From Alphaproteobacteria bacterium UBA2947 (GTDB lineage Bacteria; Pseudomonadota; Alphaproteobacteria; Rs-D84), in contig DEBV01000009.1 in the NCBI GenBank assembly GCA_002348925.1, positions 123,498 to 143,871 on the forward strand: a DNA stretch of 20,374 bases, written 5' to 3'. The position numbers and the translations under genes are program-made. The notes below the pieces were generated by a model. The model did no database searches, was not told where the DNA came from, and saw only the letters and a program-made list of their open reading frames with translations. This document shows, piece by piece, positions 6,602 to 14,560 of the stretch. The number at the start of each line of letters is the position of its first letter. The first letter of the stretch is position 1.

Positions 6602-7696
6602 ATGTCATTATTTAATAATTTTGTGCGTTTTTGTGGGGTTTGCGGTTTTATTGCTCTTGTTGCAGGGTGTGATTTGTCTGCACCAACGCATCAAGGAGAC
6701 GATGCAAAGATACCTTCGAATTTGACGGCTGTTTCATATTCTGCATTGCCAGGCTGGCGCGATGACGATGTTAGATACGCTTTGCAGGCGTTCAGAAACA
6801 CTTGTAATGCAAAGATTCAGTACAAAGGTCAGGTTATCCCAGATCCTGAATTATTGCGTGAAAAATGCAATATGTTGCCGAGTGCTTCTGCCGATGTAAA
6901 AACTGTGCGTGCATGGTTTGAATCTAATTTCCAACCATATCAAGTTTATAATGAAAATGGTGGCAAGACAGGGACTTATACTGGGTATTATTCTCCTGTG
7001 ATATCGGGGTGCAAGACCAAAACGGTACAGTGTAATGAACCAATAATGGGTGTTCCTGTGGACGGGCGCAATTACAAAGGCGTTGCAAAAAAAGACATTG
7101 TGAACAAGAAAATAGGGCGTGTTTTATATTGGGCGAATATTGTTGATGTGCAAAATCTGCAAATTCAGGGCAGTGGAATGTTAAAACTGGAAGACGGGAC
7201 AATGGTGAAATTGAATTTTGCCGCTGTAAATGATATGCCGTTTAAGTCTATCGGAAAACAATTACAAGATCGTGGTATCAAACCAGATGGTGGATATAGT
7301 GCTGATGCAGTATGGACGCATTTAAAGAAAAATCCAAAATTGGCGAAAGAAGTTATTTACAATAACCCGCGTTATGTGTACTTTTATGAAACCAAGCAAC
7401 AGAGTGTAATTGGAAAATTGGGAACACCACTTTCTAAGATTCGCAGTGTTGCAATGGACGACAGTTTATATACATTGGGATTGCCTGTGTACATAAATAC
7501 AACATTGTCTGATGGACGTGCGTTTAACAGACTTATGATTGCACAAGATACAGGTGGTGCGATAAAGGGTTGGATACGTGCAGACATTTTCTTTGGTTCT
7601 GGGGATGAAGCATATCGTGTTGCACATGGTCAACATTCCCAAGGTCAAATGTTTATACTGATGCCGAAAGAATATACTTATGTCAAACCAAGATAA
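6602..7696 (+). CDS. mltA: Membrane-bound lytic murein transglycosylase A, lipoprotein
   Basis: MltA cleaves the MurNAc-GlcNAc bond of peptidoglycan to leave 1,6-anhydroMurNAc, and works from the periplasmic face of a membrane. The 364-residue protein starts with a lipoprotein signal peptide (lipobox V20-A-G-C23). The MltA domain includes TGTYTGYYSPVISG (123-136) and YWANIVDVQNLQIQGSG (176-192). The C-terminal 3D domain carries D316 in QDTGGAIKG, D328 in RADIF and D335 in GSGDEA; D328 aligns with the family's catalytic aspartate. The residue after the lipidated cysteine is Asp24. Start choice is supported by GGGGGGAT upstream and a complete signal peptide. Its last 17 bases overlap dciA, suggesting translational coupling. 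Confidence 0.95.
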   Translation: MSLFNNFVRFCGVCGFIALVAGCDLSAPTHQGDDAKIPSNLTAVSYSALPGWRDDDVRYALQAFRNTCNAKIQYKGQVIPDPELLREKCNMLPSASADVKTVRAWFESNFQPYQVYNENGGKTGTYTGYYSPVISGCKTKTVQCNEPIMGVPVDGRNYKGVAKKDIVNKKIGRVLYWANIVDVQNLQIQGSGMLKLEDGTMVKLNFAAVNDMPFKSIGKQLQDRGIKPDGGYSADAVWTHLKKNPKLAKEVIYNNPRYVYFYETKQQSVIGKLGTPLSKIRSVAMDDSLYTLGLPVYINTTLSDGRAFNRLMIAQDTGGAIKGWIRADIFFGSGDEAYRVAHGQHSQGQMFILMPKEYTYVKPR

Positions 7697-8015
7697 AAAA
7701 GTTAATTTGGAATTAAGAAAAAGCAGACCACAGACGCTGGCATCTGCTTTTGGTGGTTTAATGGAAATGTTCGGTGCCCGCACCAGTGATGCCGAATTGG
7801 TCAACAATTGGGGAAAGATTGTCGGTCTTGATATATCAAAAATATCAAGTGTTGTTGCGGTTAAACTTTCACGTGATAAAAAATTTAATGTTGTTTTGCG
7901 ACCAATATCGCCCGCATTTGCGCTGGAATTATCATACAAGGTTGATGAAATAAAAAATAAAATAGATAAATATTATGGACGCGAAGCAACTGGCAAAATA
8001 ACTATACGGAAATAA
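7680..8015 (+). CDS. dciA: DciA-type replicative helicase loader (DUF721)
   Basis: DciA is the ancestral bacterial loader or partner of the replicative helicase DnaB in lineages lacking DnaC/DnaI. The 111-residue protein has the expected compact DUF721 layout. A basic N-terminus leads to the helix LASAFGGLMEMFGA, the signature W44-GKIVG, then a KH-like beta segment (VVAVKLSRDKKFNVVLRP) and a closing helix (ELSYKVDEIKNKI). The start overlaps the end of mltA by 17 bases and has only a weak GAAAGA nearby, which points to coupled translation. ruvC starts one base after its stop. The family call is good; loader function is taken from characterised DciA proteins. Confidence 0.85.
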   Translation: MSNQDKKVNLELRKSRPQTLASAFGGLMEMFGARTSDAELVNNWGKIVGLDISKISSVVAVKLSRDKKFNVVLRPISPAFALELSYKVDEIKNKIDKYYGREATGKITIRK

Positions 8016-8016
8016 G

Positions 8017-8496
8017 ATGAAAAGAATTTTGGGGATTGATCCAGGACTTTTGCATACTGGTTGGGCGATTATAGATGTCGCAGGTTCAACGCGTAAGTAT
8101 ATTGCCAGCGGTGTTATTTTGCCACCAACCAAATTGCCTTTGCCAGAAAGATTGGCTTTTATTTTTAAAGGTGTTCAAGAACTTTGTAATAATTTTGAAC
8201 CAGATGAATGCAGTATAGAAGTTATTTTTGTTAATAAAAATGGCAAGACAACTTTGTTGTTGGGGCATGCGCGTGCGGCGGCAATAACTGCTGTGGCGGT
8301 GAAAGATATTCCTGTGTTTGAATATGAAGCGAACAAGATAAAAAAAGCGCTGACTGGGGTTGGACATGCGGACAAAGATCAAATATATAAAATGTTGTCT
8401 ATATTGTTGCCAACTGCCCATCCAAAAACTTCAGACGAAAGTGATGCAATTGCAATTGCATTAACACACGCAAACACTTCAAGATTTGATAAATAA
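8017..8496 (+). CDS. ruvC: Crossover junction endodeoxyribonuclease RuvC
   Basis: RuvC resolves Holliday junctions by paired symmetric nicks, using two metal ions. At 159 residues it is normal to slightly short. The RNase H-fold acidic tetrad is present: D8 in GIDPGLLHTGW, E68 in SIEVIF, and D140/D143 in SDESDAIAIALTH. The NGKTTLLLGHARAAAI helix matches the family. It is the third gene in mltA-dciA-ruvC, one base after dciA, and is unlinked from ruvA here. The active site is complete, so it should be functional. Confidence 0.95.
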   Translation: MKRILGIDPGLLHTGWAIIDVAGSTRKYIASGVILPPTKLPLPERLAFIFKGVQELCNNFEPDECSIEVIFVNKNGKTTLLLGHARAAAITAVAVKDIPVFEYEANKIKKALTGVGHADKDQIYKMLSILLPTAHPKTSDESDAIAIALTHANTSRFDK

Positions 8497-8531
8497 AATT
8501 ATTTGTGATATCTTTGTGTTGGGGAAGAGAG

Positions 8532-9743
8532 TTGAGAAGAGAAAAATATCTTGCAATAAATAATAATGTCACTGGATTTTCATTCGCAAATCTGGGGTTG
8601 TTCACTGGTTTTGCAAGTGGTATTGTTCATGCTGTTTATTCATTGGTTTTGTTGGGCATTTTTAAAATGTTCATGAATGAAGAAATGGCTTCTGCGGCGG
8701 TTGGTGTGTATGCAGCGATTTATGCGACTTTCGCGGTAGTCGTTGGAATTTTTTCAACACAAATTTTGCGTTGGTTTACAAAAACAAGATTGCTTTATAT
8801 CGTTATGACAACACTGGGTGCATGTTATTGTATGATGAGTTTTTCTGTAAAACCATCGACCTTTGTTATGTTGGATTATATTGTTTGTTGTGCGTCAACA
8901 ATGCTGGGGATATTGTTGCCACTTTTTATGTCTGATTTTTCGCATGGGATTGGTATGGAAAAACTTAATGCGCGGTATTTGTTATGGGTTAATATTGGTG
9001 CCTTTGTTGCGCCGATGTATGCGATGTTGATTGTTAATTATTTTGATGGTAATTACAGAATGCCTTTGTTAGCAGCAGGTATGATATATATTTCTGGGCT
9101 TTTGTTCTTTAAACATTTTGGCATTGTTCAAGAAGATAAAGTAATAAAACCTGTGAATTTTCACAGGACAATGCGTGCTTTGCGTATAAATGCAAGGGCG
9201 TTCTTTAAAAAGCCGGGTATGTTGCGCGCTTATGTTGTTAATTTTGGTTTTTATGCGCTGCGTTCGTTGCGTTTGCTTTATGTGCCGATTATTGTTATTG
9301 AAAATGGTTTTTCAAATGAAACATTGGGTATCATTTTATCTATTGGTGTTTTGCCATACATAATACTGGATATATTTATGGGCAAACTGATGAAAAGATA
9401 TGGTGTTAAATTGTGGTTGACTTTGGGATTCTTGTCTTTTGGTGCTTTTTCTTTGATTGCTACATTTGCCAGTGGTTATACATTGTTGGCATTGTTTGTA
9501 TTGTGGCAAATATCAGGTGCATTTATGGAAGCCTGCCATGATTTGTTATTCTTTAATGATATGCCAAAAGCAGAACAGTCACGTTTTTACGGTATATTTA
9601 GAACAAGTGTAAATTTCCCAAGTGTTCTTACCCCATTATTGGGAATGTTGTGTATCGCAATATTTGGCGCAACATCTGCTGTATGGATGATTACTGCGAT
9701 AATGGCTGTTTTATCAACGATAGTTTTGTGGTCAAAGCGTTAA
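8532..9743 (+). CDS. Major facilitator superfamily transporter, substrate unknown
   Basis: An inner-membrane protein of about 403 residues with roughly twelve hydrophobic segments in two halves. A basic loop with an RTMRALRINARAFFKKPG stretch lies between them, as expected for MFS carriers. No diagnostic substrate motif was recognised. The frame is open from GTG at 8505, but TTG at 8532 is preceded by GGGGAAG (8521-8527) at suitable spacing and gives a better N-terminus, so it was chosen. It follows ruvC by 35 bases and may be in the same transcript. Drug efflux, sugar or peptide (AmpG-like) transport are all possible. Proximity to mltA would suit a muropeptide carrier but does not show it. 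Confidence 0.75.
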   Translation: MRREKYLAINNNVTGFSFANLGLFTGFASGIVHAVYSLVLLGIFKMFMNEEMASAAVGVYAAIYATFAVVVGIFSTQILRWFTKTRLLYIVMTTLGACYCMMSFSVKPSTFVMLDYIVCCASTMLGILLPLFMSDFSHGIGMEKLNARYLLWVNIGAFVAPMYAMLIVNYFDGNYRMPLLAAGMIYISGLLFFKHFGIVQEDKVIKPVNFHRTMRALRINARAFFKKPGMLRAYVVNFGFYALRSLRLLYVPIIVIENGFSNETLGIILSIGVLPYIILDIFMGKLMKRYGVKLWLTLGFLSFGAFSLIATFASGYTLLALFVLWQISGAFMEACHDLLFFNDMPKAEQSRFYGIFRTSVNFPSVLTPLLGMLCIAIFGATSAVWMITAIMAVLSTIVLWSKR

Positions 9744-9753
9744 ATAATATACC

Positions 9754-9782
9754 TTGCGTTAGCCCTTTTTTCTTAGTATGAT
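9754..9782 (+). promoter_or_regulatory. Predicted recA promoter
   Basis: TTGCGT (9754-9759) and TATGAT (9777-9782) have 17-base spacing, about 28 bases upstream of the recA ATG. A second -10-like TATAAA (9788-9793) has no matching -35. Neither the alphaproteobacterial GTTC-N7-GTTC nor the gammaproteobacterial CTG-N10-CAG LexA box is visible between 9744 and 9809. Confidence 0.5.
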
Positions 9783-9809
9783 TTCACTATAAAACGAAAG
9801 GGGTATTTT

Positions 9810-10880
9810 ATGGCAAAAAAAGAAGCAGTTAAAGATACAGCGCCAGCAAAAAATCCAGCTTTGGAATCTGCGTTGGCACAAATTCAAAAACAATTTGGTA
9901 AAGAAGCCATCATGAAAATGGGTGATGGTTCACAACAAAATATCGAAGCTATTTCAACAGGGTCGCTTGGACTTGATATTGCACTTGGAATTGGTGGATA
10001 TCCAAAGGGACGCATTGTTGAAATTTATGGACCAGAAAGTTCTGGTAAAACAACACTTGCATTGCATGCCGTTGCGGAATCTCAAAAGAAAGGTGGCACA
10101 TGTGCATATATCGATGCTGAAAATGCGCTGGACCCATCATACGCAAAAAAATTAGGTGTTGATGTTTCAAATCTTATAATTTCACAACCTGATTCAGGGG
10201 AACAAGCATTAGAAATTGCAGATACGCTTATTAAATCTGGCGCAGTTGATGTTGTTGTTGTTGATTCTGTGGCAGCACTTGTACCAAAGGCAGAATTGGA
10301 AGGCAATATTGGCGATACGTATATGGGAACAACAGCGCGTTTGATGTCGCAATCTTTGAAAAAATTGGCAGGCAGTGTTTCGCGCAGTAATACTTTGCTT
10401 ATTTTCATTAACCAAATTCGTATGAAAATTGGTGTTATGTTCGGCAGCCCTGAAACAACATCAGGTGGTAATGCGTTAAAGTTCTATGCTTCTGTTCGTC
10501 TTGATATTCGTCGTACAGGCGCAATCAAAGATAAAGAAAATGTTATCGGTAATGAAACGCGTGTAAAGGTTGTAAAAAACAAAGTTGCACCACCTTTCCG
10601 TACTGTTGATTTCAAAATTATGTATGGCGAAGGCATTTCCAGAATAAGTGAAATTTTGGATATGGGCGTGAAGTATAACCTTATTGAAAAAGCGGGTTCG
10701 TTCTATTCTTACAATAATGAACGCATTGGTCAGGGTGAAGCAAATGCACGTGCTTGGTTGAAAGATCACGAGGATGCCCAGAAAGAATTATTGGATAAAA
10801 TTATGGCAAAGGCCAATGGTATTGCCGAAGAAATGACAACGGGACCATCAGAAGAAGACGAAGGTATTGTTGAAGAATAG
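9810..10880 (+). CDS. recA: Recombinase RecA
   Basis: RecA forms ATP-dependent filaments on single-stranded DNA for strand exchange and activates LexA cleavage. The 356 residues are full length. The polymerisation helix region is followed by Walker A GPESSGKT (74-81), the catalytic glutamate E104 in IDAENALDP, and Walker B VVVVDSVAAL (148-157). The DNA-binding loops are L1 (EGNIGDTYMG, about 164-173) and L2 (GSPETTSGG, 212-220), with NQIRMKIGVMF between. The tail is acidic. GAAAGGGG lies seven bases before the ATG. Two positions are unusual: DAEHALDP is usual but N105 is found, and MGLQARLM is usual but MGTTARLM is found. No clear terminator follows, so some read-through into the glycosyltransferase block is possible. 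Confidence 0.97.
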   Translation: MAKKEAVKDTAPAKNPALESALAQIQKQFGKEAIMKMGDGSQQNIEAISTGSLGLDIALGIGGYPKGRIVEIYGPESSGKTTLALHAVAESQKKGGTCAYIDAENALDPSYAKKLGVDVSNLIISQPDSGEQALEIADTLIKSGAVDVVVVDSVAALVPKAELEGNIGDTYMGTTARLMSQSLKKLAGSVSRSNTLLIFINQIRMKIGVMFGSPETTSGGNALKFYASVRLDIRRTGAIKDKENVIGNETRVKVVKNKVAPPFRTVDFKIMYGEGISRISEILDMGVKYNLIEKAGSFYSYNNERIGQGEANARAWLKDHEDAQKELLDKIMAKANGIAEEMTTGPSEEDEGIVEE

Positions 10881-10941
10881 GAGTAGTTTGAAACGCTGGT
10901 GTTTTTTGTCTGTATTTATATTAGCAAAAAAGGGGTTAAAT

Positions 10942-11838
10942 ATGAATTTTCCTAGCAAATATATAAAGTTTAAATTGGTTTTATTTGGACATATATTGAA
11001 TCCTTTGTGGTATTCGCGGGAAAAAAGACGAAAAATAAGGACAGATTATATAATGAAGACAGTTGATAAATATTTTCAAAAATATTTATCTGTTGTAAAA
11101 GATGTAAAAGAAACCAGCGTTGAAAATAATGATAAAAACGAAAAAATATGGACGCTTTGGTTGCAGGGTGAAAAGAACGCACCTGATATAGTAAAATCGT
11201 GTTTCCGCAGTGTTAGACGTAATTGTAAACAAGAGTTGGTTATATTAGATGCGGATACTATATTTGATTATATATCTTTGCCAGATGTGATTGTTCAAAA
11301 ATATCGCGAAGGTAAAATAGGTCATGCGCATTTCGCGGATATTTGTCGTGTTGAATTATTGTATCAACATGGTGGATATTGGTTGGATGCAACAGGTTTT
11401 GTCACAGAACCAATACCAAAGTTTATAACAGATTCTGATTTTTTTATGTTTTTGTATAATCCAGAGTGGAATTTTGGATACAGTTTTGTTCAAAATTGTT
11501 TCATTCGCGCAAGAAAAGGTTCTTATTTATTAGCTGCATGGCGTGCAATGATTCTTGATTATTGGATGCACGAAGATCGTGAATTAGATTATTTTATGCA
11601 TCAGTTATTATTTAAAACATTGGTAATGCATGATGAACGGGCAAAGAAATATTTTGCAGAAATGCCACATGTTTTGCAAGATGGTACCCATGCAATTTGG
11701 TGGGGACACAAGGACGAACCTTTTGATGAAAAACGTTTCAAAGAAATTACAAAGGATGCTTTCTTTCAAAAAACAACTTTTCGTGGATTAGAGGTTGTAC
11801 CTGGTTCTTTTGCAGACGAAATGATAAAAATGAAATAA
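10942..11838 (+). CDS. Capsular-polysaccharide-type glycosyltransferase (GT32-like), first tandem copy
   Basis: A predicted sugar transferase of the capsular polysaccharide synthesis / DXD sugar-binding group, cytosolic and acting on a surface glycan precursor. The 298 residues include IWTLWLQGEKNAPDIV (about 69-84), FADICRVELLYQHGGYW (131-147) and the metal/nucleotide-sugar motif LDAT with D149, the form usual in this family. The frame is open back to a TTG at 10867 inside recA. The ATG at 10942 is preferred because AGGGG sits just upstream and the downstream paralogue starts at the equivalent place. It is first of four tightly spaced + strand genes. The next gene is a clear duplicate. Donor and acceptor are unknown. 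Confidence 0.85.
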   Translation: MNFPSKYIKFKLVLFGHILNPLWYSREKRRKIRTDYIMKTVDKYFQKYLSVVKDVKETSVENNDKNEKIWTLWLQGEKNAPDIVKSCFRSVRRNCKQELVILDADTIFDYISLPDVIVQKYREGKIGHAHFADICRVELLYQHGGYWLDATGFVTEPIPKFITDSDFFMFLYNPEWNFGYSFVQNCFIRARKGSYLLAAWRAMILDYWMHEDRELDYFMHQLLFKTLVMHDERAKKYFAEMPHVLQDGTHAIWWGHKDEPFDEKRFKEITKDAFFQKTTFRGLEVVPGSFADEMIKMK

Positions 11839-11848
11839 AGGATATACG

Positions 11849-12754
11849 ATGAATGTAAACAGATTGCCTGTATTAACAGATATCGCAATTCGTGGGCATA
11901 TTTTGAATTGGTTTTGGCGTCCCCGCGAAATTAGACATAAGCGTCGTGAAGAAGTTTTGGTCCAAGCAATAACAAAATATTTCAAACGTTATTTACCAAA
12001 AAAGAATTTTGTTTTTGAACAAAAAATAGTTAAAAATGATGAAAATGATAAAATATTTTCTATCTGGTTCCAAGGTGAAGAAAATGCGCCAGATTTAGTA
12101 AAAGCGTGTTATGCAAGTATCAGAAAAAATTGTAAACAAAAGTTAGTCGTTTTGGATGAAAATACAATTTTTGATTATATATCTTTACCAGATATAATTG
12201 TTCAAAAATATCGCGATGGTAAAATTCATCATGCACATTTTGCAGATATTTGTCGTGTAGAATTGTTGTATCAATATGGTGGATATTGGATGGATTCAAC
12301 TGATTTTTCTATGTCTGCTGTTCCAGACTGGATTGAAAAAGAAGATTTCTTTGTTTATTTAACAGGTACAAAATATGGCAGCCCATATTCGTTTATGCAA
12401 AATTGTTTTATTCGTTCACGCAAAGGTTCTTATATACTGGCAGCATGGCGTGAAATGATATTTAATTATTGGACAAAAGAAAATCGAGAATTTGATTACT
12501 TTATGCACCAATTGTTATTCAAAACTTTGATTACATATCATACAAAGGCAAAAGAATATTTTGAAAAAATGCCGCATGTATCACAAGATCCTACACATGT
12601 ATTATGGGCAGAATATCGTGATAAAAAATTCAATCAAAAAGAATTTGATAAATTGGCAAAAGAGGCATGCTTTCAAAAATTGACATATCGTGGCAGCGAA
12701 TATAGCAAAGGTTCTTTTGCAGATGTTATGGTTAATAAAATGTACAAGGATTAA
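11849..12754 (+). CDS. Capsular-polysaccharide-type glycosyltransferase (GT32-like), second tandem copy
   Basis: A 301-residue paralogue of the preceding protein with the same architecture and register. IFSIWFQGEENAPDLV and FADICRVELLYQYGGYW occur at the same positions, and MDST with D149 replaces LDAT. The copies are nearly identical over about residues 107-150 and diverge in the N-terminus and after the active site, which fits duplication followed by a change in sugar or acceptor specificity. AAAGGA precedes the ATG, ten bases after the previous stop, so the genes are in one operon. Family is confident; substrate is unknown. Confidence 0.85.
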   Translation: MNVNRLPVLTDIAIRGHILNWFWRPREIRHKRREEVLVQAITKYFKRYLPKKNFVFEQKIVKNDENDKIFSIWFQGEENAPDLVKACYASIRKNCKQKLVVLDENTIFDYISLPDIIVQKYRDGKIHHAHFADICRVELLYQYGGYWMDSTDFSMSAVPDWIEKEDFFVYLTGTKYGSPYSFMQNCFIRSRKGSYILAAWREMIFNYWTKENREFDYFMHQLLFKTLITYHTKAKEYFEKMPHVSQDPTHVLWAEYRDKKFNQKEFDKLAKEACFQKLTYRGSEYSKGSFADVMVNKMYKD

Positions 12755-12756
12755 AA

Positions 12757-13767
12757 ATGAAGCCAAAAATATCAGTAATTATTCCGATGTATAATGTTGA
12801 ACGTTTTTTGCGTCGATGTTTAGATTCTGTAAAAAATCAAACTTTCCAAGATTGGCAGGCAATTTGTGTTGATGATGGCAGCCCTGATAAATCTGGCAGC
12901 ATCGCAGAAGAATATGCAAAAACAGACAAAAGATTTATTGTAATTCACAAAGAAAACGGTGGTTTGTCTGATGCAAGAAACGCGGGTATGGAAAAAGTTA
13001 AATCTGAATATGTGATGTTTTTAGACAGTGATGATTTTATTCATCCACAAACAATGGAAATCGCTTATGGCTTGATGCAAAAAAATGGTACAGATATTGT
13101 TTCTTGGTATAAAGATAAAATGTACAGACCACAGTTGTTGGTGCGTCATAAATTAAAGTTGGACACAGAACATGTAATGCCACATGGAATAAAAAAACGT
13201 TATGATATAAATAAAGTGAAATACTTTGTTGCAGATAATATTTTTGAACATGCAACAGAATTATCACATACTAAAATGAAATGGCCAATAAAGCATTGTT
13301 ATGTTTGGCGCCATTTGATAAGGACAGATTTCTTGAAGGGTATAGAATTTATCAAAGGGATTTTATTTGAAGATTTTCCATGGTGGTCAACAGTTATGTT
13401 GCGCAGGCCCAGCGTTACTATTACTAATTTGCCGTTCTATTATTATTATCCTAATTTGAATTCTATTGATATGGGGTCAAAAAAGGCAAAGAAAATAATT
13501 TGTTGGTTGATTGGTTTAAAAACATCTTTTGTTTTATATAAAGATACAGCAACAGATTACGAAATGCAAAAATGGCAAGAAAATTATATGTGGCCAGTTA
13601 TAATACATCAAATTGCCAAAGAATTAAAAAATGTTGATGAAGAATCAGATAAAAAAGAAATAAGAAAGATGTTGGTTGATTTAGATAGACTTAATGTGTT
13701 TAAAAAACCAACTGGAAAAAAAGCAGATAAATATATGGAATTGATATACGATTTTATCGGGAAATAA
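12757..13767 (+). CDS. Family 2 glycosyltransferase
   Basis: An inverting GT-A fold transferase, expected to add a sugar from a nucleotide donor to a growing surface glycan on the cytoplasmic side. The 336 residues start with KISVIIPMYN, then C-V-DDGS (DDGS at 39-42), GGLSDARNAG (68-77) and the DXD motif D90-S-D92 in VMFLDSDD. The C-terminal part (about 200-336) lacks recognised motifs and transmembrane segments. It starts two bases after the previous stop and uses the AAGGA at that gene's end as its ribosome site. It resembles the next gene in the N-terminal domain only, so they are relatives rather than recent duplicates. Confidence 0.93.
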   Translation: MKPKISVIIPMYNVERFLRRCLDSVKNQTFQDWQAICVDDGSPDKSGSIAEEYAKTDKRFIVIHKENGGLSDARNAGMEKVKSEYVMFLDSDDFIHPQTMEIAYGLMQKNGTDIVSWYKDKMYRPQLLVRHKLKLDTEHVMPHGIKKRYDINKVKYFVADNIFEHATELSHTKMKWPIKHCYVWRHLIRTDFLKGIEFIKGILFEDFPWWSTVMLRRPSVTITNLPFYYYYPNLNSIDMGSKKAKKIICWLIGLKTSFVLYKDTATDYEMQKWQENYMWPVIIHQIAKELKNVDEESDKKEIRKMLVDLDRLNVFKKPTGKKADKYMELIYDFIGK

Positions 13768-13770
13768 AAA

Positions 13771-14547
13771 ATGAAACAAAAAATATCTGTTATTATACCT
13801 GTTTATAATGGCGCAAAGTATTTGCCAGATTGTTTGGAAAGTCTGAAAAAACAAACAATGAAAGACTGGGTTGCAATATGTGTTGACGATGGCAGTACTG
13901 ATGAAACTCCTAGATTGTTAGACGAATACGCAAAAAAAGACAAAAGATTTGTTGTTGTTCATAAAAAAAATGCAGGTGTTTCTGCTGCGCGTAATGATGG
14001 AATAAAATTGGCAAAAACCGAATATATTCATTTTATGGATGCAGATGATATATTAGATAATAATTATTATGAAGAAATGTTAAAGGTGGCCGATGACGCG
14101 GATATGGTGTGTTCTGGGTTCGTTTCTAACAGTAAATATTCTTCAAATTTGACATACAAAAAACAACATCTGCCCGACACATTGTTTGGTAAATTGTTTT
14201 GGTCGCAGGCCTTGATAAAATCTTTTGTGTGGCGCTATTTGTATAAAACAGATTTTATAAAAAAACATAAATTAAAGTTTGATACATCTTTGATATCACA
14301 AGAAGACGCAATATTTGTTTTACAGTCTTTTGTTTTTGTGAATAAACTGATTATTGTTCCAAATGTGAATTATCATTATATTTTCCATGATACATCTGCG
14401 TTAAATATCAAAGACAAAAAGCATCATGATAAATTAAAAAAACAATATAAAATTGGTAAAGAATTTAGAAAAAATTATGCTAAAAATAACCATGTAGCGT
14501 TTTTGTGGTATTTCAGAAAGTTAATAAAAATATTATTTCATAATTAA
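13771..14547 (+). CDS. Family 2 glycosyltransferase, short form
   Basis: A 258-residue GT2 enzyme with KISVIIPVYN, DDGS at 39-42, NAGVSAARNDG and the DXD motif D90-A-D92 in IHFMDADD. A later SQEDAIF supplies the family's ED pair. It starts three bases after the previous gene and is the last + strand gene of the block. Only 13 bases separate it from the stop of the convergent - strand gene, with no terminator hairpin visible. Donor and acceptor are unknown; a side-branch or LPS core role is an inference from context. Confidence 0.93.
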   Translation: MKQKISVIIPVYNGAKYLPDCLESLKKQTMKDWVAICVDDGSTDETPRLLDEYAKKDKRFVVVHKKNAGVSAARNDGIKLAKTEYIHFMDADDILDNNYYEEMLKVADDADMVCSGFVSNSKYSSNLTYKKQHLPDTLFGKLFWSQALIKSFVWRYLYKTDFIKKHKLKFDTSLISQEDAIFVLQSFVFVNKLIIVPNVNYHYIFHDTSALNIKDKKHHDKLKKQYKIGKEFRKNYAKNNHVAFLWYFRKLIKILFHN

Positions 14548-14560
14548 AAAATTGCTGAAA

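Noticed and set aside
10891..10907. Possible recA terminator AAACGC..GTGTTTTTT
   Set aside because: The stem is short with a G-T pair and almost no loop, unlike the clear terminators elsewhere in the window.
10867..10941. Upstream extension of the first capsular-type glycosyltransferase to a TTG inside recA
   Set aside because: It overlaps recA out of frame, lacks a ribosome site and adds residues not present in the paralogue; ATG 10942 has a good Shine-Dalgarno.
10881..10941. Promoter for the + strand glycosyltransferase operon (TTGAAA 10888-10893, TATTTA 10913-10918)
   Set aside because: The 19-base spacing and poor -10 are too weak in AT-rich DNA to list as a feature; transcription could also come from recA.
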